Assembly (NCBI GenBank): GCA_027315345.1
Contig: DAHUYE010000026.1
Span: 1 to 64,000, forward strand
DNA from: Actinomycetota bacterium
GTDB taxonomy: Bacteria > Actinomycetota > Acidimicrobiia > Acidimicrobiales > JAJPHE01
Reading direction: 5' to 3'
DNA: 64,000 nucleotides
Part shown: positions 16,369 through 24,217 of the stretch, one piece after another
Layout: each line of letters opens with the position of its first letter
Position numbering within the stretch: position 1 is the first letter of the stretch
Position numbers and translations under genes: made by a program
Notes under the pieces: model-generated
The model's database searches: none
Told to the model about the DNA's origin: nothing
The model's input: the letters and a program-made list of their open reading frames with translations, nothing else

Positions 16369-17712
16369 TCAGGCGTACAGGGACCGGACCGCGGCCACGG
16401 CCGCGTCGGCTATCGCCTCGGCCGCCCCCGGGCCGAACTGGGTCATGCCCACCTCGTAACCGGCCTGGGCGTACTCAGCGGCCGGGGGCACATAGCCGAC
16501 CGAGCCGTTGGCGTAGCCGGCGATGAGTGGGAAGCCGAGGCGGCTGCGTTCGGCCACATCCCGGCCCGTGGCCACGAAAAACTCCCCGGGCAGGGACACG
16601 AAGGCGCACTGGTCCGAGACCCGCAGGGCCTGCACCTCCACCGCCTGGGTGCCGGCGCGCAGCTGGGCCAGGCCCCACTGGCGCACCACCCCGAGCTCGT
16701 TGACCCGGGCCTGGAGCCGCCGCCGTTCCTGCCGCGACACGCCGGCGGAGGCCATGGCGGTCCGCAGCTGGTCCAGTTGGGCTTCGGTGTCGGCCACCGG
16801 GGGGCGGACCCGGCGTTCGACGTCGAGCCGCGTCACGGCCGCATCGAGGCCGATACCGCTCAGGAGCATCCCGGAGGCGGGGACCTCCACGTCCTCGGAC
16901 CAGCTCAGGTTGGCCGACCACTGGCCGCCGCCGGCCAGGGGCCGCATCTCCAGAGCCAGGCGGGTGGCGGCCGCGCCCACGATTCCGCCCACCCGTTCCA
17001 CCTCGGTGTGGTCATGGGCCGACCACACCGGGTTGATGTCCCCGGCGGCCCCCTGGAGATAGATGGCTGTGCCGCCCAGGTTGCGCTCCAGGCTGCGGGC
17101 CATGGCCCCGGGCCAGTCGGCCGAGTACTCCAGGTTGTCGTGTTCGCGGACGGTGGAGTGACAGGCGTAGGAGACCAGGGTGAAGACCGGGGGACGGTCC
17201 CGGCCCGGGTCGGCCACCAGGACCCGCAGGGTGTCCTCGATCGGCCCCAGCGGGTCCCGACGGTTGAGGCTGATGGAGCTGAGCTCCACCGAGCCCGCCT
17301 CCAGCCGCACCGGCACAGCCGACCGGCGGGCCATGGTCACCGCCCCGGCCAGCTTGGCGGCGGTGACGGCCACGAACTCGGGGGCGTCGCGGAGCCGCAG
17401 GCCGGCCGGCCCGGCGTGGGTGTGGGTGGCCGCCACCAGCACCCGCTCGGCGGGCAGGCCGGCCCGGGCCTCGACCAGGCGACGGGTCTCGGCCACCAGT
17501 TCCGAACCCACCCCCAGCAGGTCGCACACGATGATGGCGATCTCACCCGCTCCGTCGGACAGGACCGCCACCCGGGCGTGGAGAGGGTCGATGATCCCCC
17601 GCGACGGGTCCGAACGGCCGCCGTAGCCGCCCATGGGCAGGCCCACCGGCGGGGTGATGTCGACGGTGGCCGCACCGGCCAGGACGGAAAGCGCGGCCAT
17701 GGAGTCGGTCAC
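16369..17712 (-). CDS. Neutral/alkaline ceramidase-like protein
   Basis: A 447-residue protein resembling the N-terminal catalytic domain of neutral ceramidases (N-acylsphingosine amidohydrolases). Signatures are AATVDITPPVGLPMGGYGGR (about residues 14-33), the metal-ligand region VAATHTHAGPAG, SYACHSTV and YLQGAAGDINP. It has no signal peptide and lacks the C-terminal domain of the roughly 670-residue enzymes, so the substrate may differ; related short proteins are annotated only by domain. GTG 17712 is chosen because TAGCAT lies 8 nt upstream; ATG 17700 is four codons inside. The longer open frame to 18870 is a shadow of the DegT gene. Confidence 0.75.
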   Translation of the reverse strand: MTDSMAALSVLAGAATVDITPPVGLPMGGYGGRSDPSRGIIDPLHARVAVLSDGAGEIAIIVCDLLGVGSELVAETRRLVEARAGLPAERVLVAATHTHAGPAGLRLRDAPEFVAVTAAKLAGAVTMARRSAVPVRLEAGSVELSSISLNRRDPLGPIEDTLRVLVADPGRDRPPVFTLVSYACHSTVREHDNLEYSADWPGAMARSLERNLGGTAIYLQGAAGDINPVWSAHDHTEVERVGGIVGAAATRLALEMRPLAGGGQWSANLSWSEDVEVPASGMLLSGIGLDAAVTRLDVERRVRPPVADTEAQLDQLRTAMASAGVSRQERRRLQARVNELGVVRQWGLAQLRAGTQAVEVQALRVSDQCAFVSLPGEFFVATGRDVAERSRLGFPLIAGYANGSVGYVPPAAEYAQAGYEVGMTQFGPGAAEAIADAAVAAVRSLYA

Positions 17713-17720
17713 GAGGGGGC

Positions 17721-17726
17721 ATGCTA
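17721..17726 (-). promoter_or_regulatory. Putative leaderless -10 element for the ceramidase-like gene
   Basis: TAGCAT on the minus strand, 8 nt before GTG 17712. Confidence 0.45.
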
Positions 17727-17799
17727 TGAGCAGTGATCCGGCCCGGCCGGACCGGTAGAGGAGGCTCCCATCCCACTGGCCATCGACGGCGGCACTCCG

Positions 17800-19026
17800 G
17801 TGCTGCCCCGTCAGCCCGACACCGGCAAGGGCGTGGCCCTGCTGGGCGATGAGGAGCGCAAGGCCGTCCTGGAGGTGCTGGAGAGCCGCTCCCTGTTCCG
17901 CTATTACGGCCCCGATCTGCGCAACCAGGTGGAGGGCTTCGAGCGAGCCGCCGCCGAGCGCCTCGGCGCCGCCTACTCGGTGGCCACCTCCTCGGGCACG
18001 GCCGCCCTGCGGGTCGCCCTGGCCGCCCTGGGCGTGGGCTGCGGGGACGAGGTGGTGGTGCCGGCCTTCACCTTCATCGCCAGCGTGAATGCGGTGGTGA
18101 GCATGGGGGCGGTTCCGGTCTTCGGGGAGATCGACGACACCCTGGGCCTGGACCCGGCCCGGTTGGGTGACGTCATCAGCGAACGCACCGCCGCCGTCAT
18201 GGCCGTGCATCTCGAGAACGGGCCCTGTGACCTCGACCCCATCCTGTCCGTCACCAAGGAGCGCTCCATACCCCTGCTGGAGGACACCGCCCAGTCCATG
18301 GGGGCCTCCTACCGCGGCCGTCCGCTCGGCTCCTTCGGCGCCCTGGGGGCCTTCTCCCTTCAGTTGGAGAAGAACGTCACCGCCGGAGAGGGCGGTCTGG
18401 TCACGACCGATGATCACACCCTCTGGCTGCGGGCGGCCCGCTACCAGGACCAGGGCGGCCAGTTCGTGACCAGCCACGGGTCCGAGCGCGGCACCGATGA
18501 GGTGCCCGCCTTCGTGGGCGAGAACCTGCGCATGACCGAGATAGCCGGGGCCATCGCCGGCGTGCAGCTGTCCCGCCTGGACGGGCTGCTGGCCGCCCAG
18601 CGGGCCAACTGGAGCCGCATCCGGGCCGGCATCGAGGCCCACCCCGGCCTGGAGTTCCGCCGCCAGCCCGATCCGGACGGCGACGGCGGCTCCTCTCTGC
18701 ACGTCTTCCTGCCCGACCGGGATACGGCCAAGCGCTTCGCCCGGGCCCTCATCGCCGAGAACGTGCCGGCCGGCCAGATGTACCGGGGCCGGCCCGTCTA
18801 CGCCACCGAGTCCATCCTCGCCAAGCGCACCGCCTCGGGCAAGGGCGGTCCCTGGAACTGTGCCGAGCATCCCTGCGCCATCGACTACCGCATGGGGATG
18901 TGCCCCCAGACCGAGGAGCTGGTGGCCCGCTCCGGCATCATCGTGGTGGCCGCCGGCTACAGCCCCCAGACCTGCGACGGCATAGCCGAGGCGGTCAACC
19001 AGGTGGCCGAGGCGGTGCTGGCGTGA
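17800..19026 (+). CDS. DegT/DnrJ/EryC1/StrS-family aminotransferase
   Basis: A PLP-dependent sugar aminotransferase-type protein, 408 residues from GTG 17800. Visible motifs are [15 protein letters not shown] (PLP phosphate loop), [29 protein letters not shown] and [17 protein letters not shown], where the PLP lysine aligns. In relatives the protein begins with a segment like [11 protein letters not shown], which here lies just upstream of 17800 in the same frame. That stretch has no ATG, GTG or TTG but is preceded by AGAGGAGG (17757-17764), pointing to a start at ATC 17770 or CTG 17776. The substrate is unknown; it overlaps nadE by 4 bases. Confidence 0.82.
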   Translation: MLPRQPDTGKGVALLGDEERKAVLEVLESRSLFRYYGPDLRNQVEGFERAAAERLGAAYSVATSSGTAALRVALAALGVGCGDEVVVPAFTFIASVNAVVSMGAVPVFGEIDDTLGLDPARLGDVISERTAAVMAVHLENGPCDLDPILSVTKERSIPLLEDTAQSMGASYRGRPLGSFGALGAFSLQLEKNVTAGEGGLVTTDDHTLWLRAARYQDQGGQFVTSHGSERGTDEVPAFVGENLRMTEIAGAIAGVQLSRLDGLLAAQRANWSRIRAGIEAHPGLEFRRQPDPDGDGGSSLHVFLPDRDTAKRFARALIAENVPAGQMYRGRPVYATESILAKRTASGKGGPWNCAEHPCAIDYRMGMCPQTEELVARSGIIVVAAGYSPQTCDGIAEAVNQVAEAVLA

Positions 19027-21080
19027 CCCAGGCCGAGCTGCCCTTCGGCTCCATGTACCGCCACGGCTTCGTGCGCCTGGCCCTCGGCATCCCCACCGTG
19101 CGGGTGGCCGATCCCGCCTTCAACGTGGCCCAGACCCTGGAGCTGGCCCGCCAGGCCTCGGAGGAGCGGGCCGCCCTGTGCATCTTCCCCGAGCTGGGCC
19201 TGTCCGGGTACTCCATTGATGACCTGTTCCACCAGGGGGCGCTGCTCGCGGCGGTGACCTCGGCCCTGGCCGAGGTGGTCGAGGCCAGCACCCACCTGAT
19301 GCCGGTGCTGGCCGTCGGAGCCCCGCTCCGGGTGGGCAGCGCCCTCTACAACTGCGCCGTGATCATCCACCGGGGCCGGGTCCTGGGCGTGGTGCCGAAG
19401 AGCTATCTGCCCACGTACCGCGAGTTCTACGAGAAGCGTCAGTTCGCCGCCGCCCGCGACGCCCTGACCGGACGGGTGCAGGTGGGGGGACAGGACGCCC
19501 CCTTCGGAGCCGATCTCATCTTCGAGTGCGCCGACGTTGACGGCCTGGCCCTTCACTTCGAGGTGTGCGAGGACGTCTGGGTCCCCACCCCGCCCTCGAG
19601 CTGGGGGGCCCTGGCCGGAGCCACCGTGCTGGCCAACCTGTCGGCCTCCAACATCGTGGTGGACAAGGCTTCCTTCCGCCGCCTGCTGTGCCAGTCCCAG
19701 TCGGCCCGCGGCCTGGCCGCCTACATGTACTCCGCCGCCGGCACCGGGGAGTCGACCACCGACCTGGCCTGGGACGGCCATGGGCTCATCTGTGAGAACG
19801 GTGACCTTCTGGCCGAGAGCGTCCGGTTCGCCCCTGGTCCCCAGCTGCTGACCGCCGATGTCGACCTGGGCCGGCTGATGGCCGACCGCATGAGCCTCAC
19901 CAGCTTCACCGACGCCGCCCACGACCAGGCCGAGCGCATCCGGTCCTTCCGGCGCATCCGTTTCGAACTCGACGTGCCCCATGAGGAGGTGAAGCTGCGC
20001 CGCGACATCGCCCGCTTCCCCTATGTGCCCTCGGACCCGGAGGGCCTGGCCGAGCGCTGTTCGGAGGTCTACAACATCCAGGTCCAGGGCCTGGCCGGCC
20101 GGCTGGCCGCCACCGGCATCGAAAAGATGGTCATCGGCGTGAGCGGCGGTCTGGATTCGACCCAGGCCCTCATCGTGGCCGTGAAGGCGTGCGACCGCCT
20201 GGGCCTGCCCCGGGAGAACGTGCTGGCCTACACCCTGCCCGGCTTCGCCACCTCGGCCGAGACCCTGTCCAACTCCCACCGCCTGATGGATGCCCTCCGG
20301 GTCAGCGCCGAGGAGATCGACATCCGGCCCTCCGCCACCCAGATGCTGGCCGACCTGGGCCACCCCGCCGCCGACGGCCAGGCCGTCTACGACCTCACCT
20401 ATGAGAACGTCCAGGCCGGGGAGCGGACCTCCCACCTGTTCCGGCTGGCCAACCTGCACAACGCCCTGGTGGTCGGCACCGGGGACCTGTCCGAGCTGGC
20501 CCTGGGCTGGTGCACCTACGGGGTCGGGGACCAGATGTCCCACTACGACCCCAACGCCTCGGTGCCCAAGACGCTCATCTCCTATCTGATCCGCTGGGTC
20601 CTCGACACCGGTGAGGTCGGGGAGGCGGCCCAGGCGGTCCTCGGGGACATCCTGGCCACCGAGATCTCCCCGGAGCTGGTGCCCGCCGGGGAGGGCGGGG
20701 TCATCCAAAGCTCGGAGGCCAAGATCGGTCCCTACGAACTGCAGGACTTCCACCTCTACTACACCCTCCGGTTCGGCTACCTGCCCAGCCGCACCGCCTA
20801 CCTGGCCCACCACGCCTGGGGTGACCGCAGCACTGGGACCTGGCCCGACCTGCTCCCCGAGGAGCGCCGCCACGAGTACGACCTGGCCACCATCAAGGCC
20901 TGGTTGAGGGTCTTCCTGCACCGCTTCATCCAGACCAGCCAGTTCAAGCGCTCGGCCCTGCCCAACGCCCCCAAGGTCGGCTCGGGCGGCTCCCTCTCCC
21001 CCCGGGGGGACTGGCGGGCGCCCAGCGATGCCAGCTCCCGGGCCTGGCTGGACGAACTGGAGGCCAACGTCCCGGACTGA
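19023..21080 (+). CDS. nadE: Glutamine-dependent NAD+ synthetase
   Basis: A 685-residue two-domain enzyme that makes NAD+ from deamido-NAD+, ATP and glutamine-derived ammonia. The N-terminal nitrilase-type glutaminase has the E-K-C triad in [10 protein letters not shown] (E57), [14 protein letters not shown] (K126) and EVCEDVWVP (C182). The C-terminal synthetase has the PP-loop [12 protein letters not shown] and the activation loop [12 protein letters not shown]. It matches M. tuberculosis NadE in length and block order. GTG 19023 overlaps the upstream stop (GTGA); ATG 19053 is a weaker alternative. Coupling to a DegT aminotransferase is unusual and unexplained. Confidence 0.95.
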   Translation: MTQAELPFGSMYRHGFVRLALGIPTVRVADPAFNVAQTLELARQASEERAALCIFPELGLSGYSIDDLFHQGALLAAVTSALAEVVEASTHLMPVLAVGAPLRVGSALYNCAVIIHRGRVLGVVPKSYLPTYREFYEKRQFAAARDALTGRVQVGGQDAPFGADLIFECADVDGLALHFEVCEDVWVPTPPSSWGALAGATVLANLSASNIVVDKASFRRLLCQSQSARGLAAYMYSAAGTGESTTDLAWDGHGLICENGDLLAESVRFAPGPQLLTADVDLGRLMADRMSLTSFTDAAHDQAERIRSFRRIRFELDVPHEEVKLRRDIARFPYVPSDPEGLAERCSEVYNIQVQGLAGRLAATGIEKMVIGVSGGLDSTQALIVAVKACDRLGLPRENVLAYTLPGFATSAETLSNSHRLMDALRVSAEEIDIRPSATQMLADLGHPAADGQAVYDLTYENVQAGERTSHLFRLANLHNALVVGTGDLSELALGWCTYGVGDQMSHYDPNASVPKTLISYLIRWVLDTGEVGEAAQAVLGDILATEISPELVPAGEGGVIQSSEAKIGPYELQDFHLYYTLRFGYLPSRTAYLAHHAWGDRSTGTWPDLLPEERRHEYDLATIKAWLRVFLHRFIQTSQFKRSALPNAPKVGSGGSLSPRGDWRAPSDASSRAWLDELEANVPD

Positions 21081-21090
21081 CAATCCGAAG

Positions 21091-21119
21091 TTAACGTTGA
21101 CGTGAGAGTCCGGTATTCT
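21091..21119 (+). promoter_or_regulatory. MFS-MerR promoter with operator-like direct repeats
   Basis: TATTCT (21114-21119) sits 6 nt before ATG 21126, giving a near-leaderless start. Just upstream, TTAACGTTGACGTGAGAGTC (21091-21110) has AACGT/GACGT repeats resembling MerR-family operators in actinobacteria. A MerR gene is the second gene of the transcript, so autoregulation is likely; the protein-site pairing is inference. Confidence 0.5.
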
Positions 21120-21125
21120 GGCGGG

Positions 21126-22922
21126 ATGCTCGCTACCGCCGATACCGGTCGGCGGGGCATCCCCTACAAGTGGATCGCCCTGTCCAACACGACCCTCGGT
21201 GTCCTCATGGTCACCATCAACCAGTCGATCCTGCTCATCTCGCTGCCCAACATCTTCCGGGGCATCAAGCTCAACCCGCTGACCCCGTCCAACACCTCCT
21301 ACTTCCTGTGGGTGTTCATGGGCTTCATCCTCGTCACCGCCGTGCTGGTGGTGAGCCTGGGTCGGGTGGGCGACATGTACGGGCGAGTGAAGATGTACAA
21401 CCTCGGCTTTGCGGTCTTCACCTTCTTCTCCATCCTTCTGTCCATCACCTGGATCAGCGGGGTGGGCGGGGCGCTGTGGATCATCATCATGCGCGTCTTC
21501 CAGGGCGTCGGCGGGGCCTTCCTCTTCGCCAACTCCACCGCCATCCTCACCGACGCCTTCCCCGAGCACGAGCGGGGCAAGGCCATGGGGATCAATGGCA
21601 TCGCCGCCGTCAGCGGTTCGTTCCTCGGCCTCATCCTCGGCGGGGTGCTGGCCCCGATCGAGTGGCGGCTGGTGTTCCTGGTGTCGGTTCCCTTCGGGCT
21701 GTTCGGCACCCTGTGGGCCTATCTCAAGTTGCGCGACAGCGGCATCCGCCTGCCGGCCAAGATCGACTGGTTGGGCAACGCCACCTTCGCCGTCGGCCTC
21801 GTCTCCCTGCTCACGGGCATCATCTATTCCCTCCTCCCCTACGGCGGGCATCCGACCGGCTGGACCAACCCCAAGGTGCTGGCCGCCATCTTCGGCGGCA
21901 TAGCCGTGCTCGGCCTGTTCGCCTGGATCGAGACCAGGGTGGACGAGCCCATGTTCCGGCTCAACCTGTTCAAGATCCGGGCCTTCACCACCGGCAATAT
22001 CGCCGGCCTCTTGGCCGCCCTGGGCCGGGGCGGGCTGCAGTTCATGCTCATCATCTGGCTACAGGGAATCTGGCTGCCCCAGCACGGTTACAGCTTCGCC
22101 CAGACTCCGTTGTGGGCCGGTATCTACATGATCCCCCTGACCCTGGGCTTCCTCCTGCTGGGCCCGGTGTCGGGCATTTTGTCCGACCGCTTCGGGGCCC
22201 GCGGCCTGGCCACTCTCGGCCTGGTGGTGTCGGCAGCCAGCTTCCTGCTGCTCGAGTTGCTGCCCATGAACTTCAGCTACATCTGGTTCGCCCTGCTCGT
22301 GTTCCTCTTCGCCGTCGGAATGGGCCTGTTCTTCTCCCCCAACCAGGCGGCGGTGATGAACAGCCTCCCGGCCGACCAGCGCGGCGCCGGGGCCGGGATG
22401 CTCAACACCTTCCAGAACTCGGCCCAGGTGCTGTCCATGGGCCTGTTCTTCACCATCGTCACCCTGGGCCTGGCCTCGGCCCTGCCCACCCATCTCTTCG
22501 CCGGCCTGACCGCGGCCGGCGTACCCGCCGCCGCCGCCCGGACGGTGGCCAACGAGCCTCCCATCGGCAGCCTCTTCAGCGCCTTCCTCGGCTACAACCC
22601 GGTCAAGGAACTGCTGGCCCCGACCGGAGCGTTGTCCCATCTGAGCTCGGGCCAGGTGGCCTACATCACCGGTCGGTCCTTCTTCCCCCACCTGATCCAG
22701 GCGCCGTTCGCCAAGGGCCTCCACCTGGCCTTCGACTTCGCCGCCGGCGCCAGCATCATCGCCGCCATCGCCTCGGTCCTGCGGGGCAAGCGCTACATGC
22801 ACACCACCGCCCCGGTCGGTGACGAACTGGCCGAAGGGGCGGCCGAGATGGGTGCCTCTTTCGGCGTGGACGAGGACGGCGCCGAGGCCGACCGGGCCGG
22901 CCTGGCCCCGGCCCGCAGTTGA
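21126..22922 (+). CDS. MFS transporter, DHA2-like
   Basis: A 598-residue membrane protein with about 14 helices. It has FLWVFMGFILVTAVLVVSLGRVGDMYGRVKMY (helix 2 to motif A loop) and the helix 5 region IAAVSGSFLGLILGGVLAP. A periplasmic segment of about 80 residues lies before the last helix, and an acidic cytoplasmic tail ends the protein. The family exports drugs, lipids or metabolites. The ATG at 21126 is favoured over GTG 21102 because the -10 box would lie inside the longer reading frame. The stop overlaps the TTG of the MerR gene (TTGA), so transporter and regulator are co-expressed. Confidence 0.88.
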   Translation: MLATADTGRRGIPYKWIALSNTTLGVLMVTINQSILLISLPNIFRGIKLNPLTPSNTSYFLWVFMGFILVTAVLVVSLGRVGDMYGRVKMYNLGFAVFTFFSILLSITWISGVGGALWIIIMRVFQGVGGAFLFANSTAILTDAFPEHERGKAMGINGIAAVSGSFLGLILGGVLAPIEWRLVFLVSVPFGLFGTLWAYLKLRDSGIRLPAKIDWLGNATFAVGLVSLLTGIIYSLLPYGGHPTGWTNPKVLAAIFGGIAVLGLFAWIETRVDEPMFRLNLFKIRAFTTGNIAGLLAALGRGGLQFMLIIWLQGIWLPQHGYSFAQTPLWAGIYMIPLTLGFLLLGPVSGILSDRFGARGLATLGLVVSAASFLLLELLPMNFSYIWFALLVFLFAVGMGLFFSPNQAAVMNSLPADQRGAGAGMLNTFQNSAQVLSMGLFFTIVTLGLASALPTHLFAGLTAAGVPAAAARTVANEPPIGSLFSAFLGYNPVKELLAPTGALSHLSSGQVAYITGRSFFPHLIQAPFAKGLHLAFDFAAGASIIAAIASVLRGKRYMHTTAPVGDELAEGAAEMGASFGVDEDGAEADRAGLAPARS

Positions 22923-23389
22923 CCCTCACCGCAGCGGCCGAGGTCGGAGCGCCTGGTGCCGGCCCCCTGCTCAGCATCGGGGCCGCCGCCCAGCGGGCCG
23001 GGGTCTCCCAGCGGGCCCTGCGCTACTACCAGGAGCTCGGCCTGGTCACACCGGCCTGCACACCGGGGGGACTCCGCCGGTACTCGGAGGAGAACCTGGC
23101 CCGGGTGGCGCGCATCCGCGAGTTGCAGAACCTGCTCGGCCTCAACCTGGATGAGATAGCCGTGGTCCTGGCCCGCGAGGACCGCATCGGCCAGATCCGC
23201 CAGGCCTACTACGACGCCTCCACCGTGGACTCCGAGCGTCACGGCCTGCTGGTCGAGGGCCTGCGCCTGCAGGAAGAGCTGCGGGCATTGGTCCTGGCCA
23301 AACGGGCGGCCATGGACGACTTCCTGGCCGACCTCGATGCCCGCATCGCCCGGATTCACGCCCTGCTGGAGGAAGAAAGAGGGCAGTGA
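22919..23389 (+). CDS. MerR-family transcriptional regulator
   Basis: A 156-residue MerR regulator. The winged helix-turn-helix runs from LLSIGAAAQRAGVSQRALRYYQELGL to GGLRRYSEENLARVARIREL (about residues 18-70). A C-terminal coiled coil (about 105-150) would form the dimer. No Cys cluster for metal sensing is present, so a small-molecule ligand or a drug of the linked exporter is more likely. It starts at TTG 22919, overlapping the transporter stop by 4 bases. A 12-bp hairpin terminator overlaps its own stop codon. Confidence 0.88.
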   Translation: MTLTAAAEVGAPGAGPLLSIGAAAQRAGVSQRALRYYQELGLVTPACTPGGLRRYSEENLARVARIRELQNLLGLNLDEIAVVLAREDRIGQIRQAYYDASTVDSERHGLLVEGLRLQEELRALVLAKRAAMDDFLADLDARIARIHALLEEERGQ

Positions 23390-23424
23390 GCGACCGCCGC
23401 CCACGGCGGGGTGGCGGTCGCTCA
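23387..23424 (+). terminator. Strong hairpin terminator of the MFS-MerR operon
   Basis: A perfect 12-bp stem (TGAGCGACCGCC / GGCGGTCGCTCA) with a 14-nt loop begins at the first base of the MerR stop codon. There is no U-tract, which is common in high-GC actinobacteria. Confidence 0.7.
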
Positions 23425-23467
23425 GTACCCTCCGCCGGCCGGTGCGGTCAGGGCCGAAACCAGGCCC

Positions 23468-23473
23468 TATCCT
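23468..23473 (+). promoter_or_regulatory. Putative leaderless -10 element for the small membrane protein
   Basis: TATCCT lies 7 nt before GTG 23481, downstream of the operon terminator. Confidence 0.5.
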
Positions 23474-23480
23474 CACCGGC

Positions 23481-23741
23481 GTGTACGACCGCCTGCGCCG
23501 GGCCACCCTGGCCTCCTTCGTCATGCTGACCGTCCAGTTCGGCATCGGCATGGCCGTCAACCTCTACGTGAAGGTGCCCAAGTCTGACCGCGGGGCCGGC
23601 ATCGGTCACGCCCTGACCGCCGGGCCCTACGGCATCACCGTGCACATAGTCGTCGGACTGTTGCTGATCCTCTCAGCCGTGGGCCTGTTCTGTTACGGCC
23701 TGGACCTGTTCGTGTTGGGCTCACCCTCCGGGCCGGCCTGA
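23481..23741 (+). CDS. Small two-span membrane protein of unknown function
   Basis: An 86-residue protein starting at GTG 23481. Two hydrophobic helices (about 8-28 and 53-78) are joined by a loop with KVPKSDRGAGIGHALTAGP. The loop and the GxTVH at the start of helix 2 look conserved-protein-like, but I cannot name the family. It lies between the MerR operon terminator and the thioesterase gene, 26 bases upstream of the latter, so the two may share a transcript. Confidence 0.65.
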   Translation: MYDRLRRATLASFVMLTVQFGIGMAVNLYVKVPKSDRGAGIGHALTAGPYGITVHIVVGLLLILSAVGLFCYGLDLFVLGSPSGPA

Positions 23742-23767
23742 GCCACCCGCCCGGAAGCCCGCCTTTC

Positions 23768-24214
23768 ATGCCCCTCCCCCCGCCTGAGTTCCCCGCCTTC
23801 GACCCGGCCGTGGCCGAGGGAATGGTGGGCGCCGGCGCCGTCATGGCCGGCATCCCGGAGTATCTCGGCATCCGCACCGTGGAGGCCGGGGCCGGGCGGC
23901 TGGTGGCCGAGGTGGCCGTCCGGGACGAGCTGCTCAATCCCTTCGGCGCCCTGCACGGCGCCGTCCTGTCGGCTCTGGCCGACCACGTGCTGGGGGCGGT
24001 CGTCTACACGGTGGTGGAGCGGGGCTACTGGGCCGCCACCACCGAGTTCAAGCTCAACTTCCTGGCCCCGGTTCGGACCGGGACGGTGCGGGCCGAGTCG
24101 TCCATCATCTCCATGAGCCGGCGCACAGCCGTGGTGCGCATCGACATGGAGAACGAGGGCCGGGCCGTGGCCGCCGCCCAGGGCACGGTCACCATCGTTC
24201 CGCCCCGGGCTTAG
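23768..24214 (+). CDS. PaaI-type hotdog thioesterase
   Basis: A 148-residue single-hotdog protein of the PaaI/YbgC superfamily, which hydrolyses acyl-CoA thioesters. The signature NPFGALHGAVLSALADHVLGAVVY (about residues 58-81) is the central helix with the HG active-site turn. TTEFKLNFLAPVRTGTV is the following strand pair. The size is typical. It converges on the S53 protease gene with only three bases between stops. Confidence 0.85.
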   Translation: MPLPPPEFPAFDPAVAEGMVGAGAVMAGIPEYLGIRTVEAGAGRLVAEVAVRDELLNPFGALHGAVLSALADHVLGAVVYTVVERGYWAATTEFKLNFLAPVRTGTVRAESSIISMSRRTAVVRIDMENEGRAVAAAQGTVTIVPPRA

Positions 24215-24217
24215 GGG

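Noticed and set aside
16369-18870. An 833-residue extended version of the ceramidase-like protein
   Set aside because: The extension lies antisense to the DegT aminotransferase; family N-terminal motifs begin near 17700 with a promoter box just upstream.
18957-21851. A 964-codon open frame on the minus strand antisense to nadE and the MFS gene
   Set aside because: It is Gly/Gln/Asp/His-rich, has no domain, and lies opposite clearly conserved genes. High GC in third codon positions removes stops from antisense frames.
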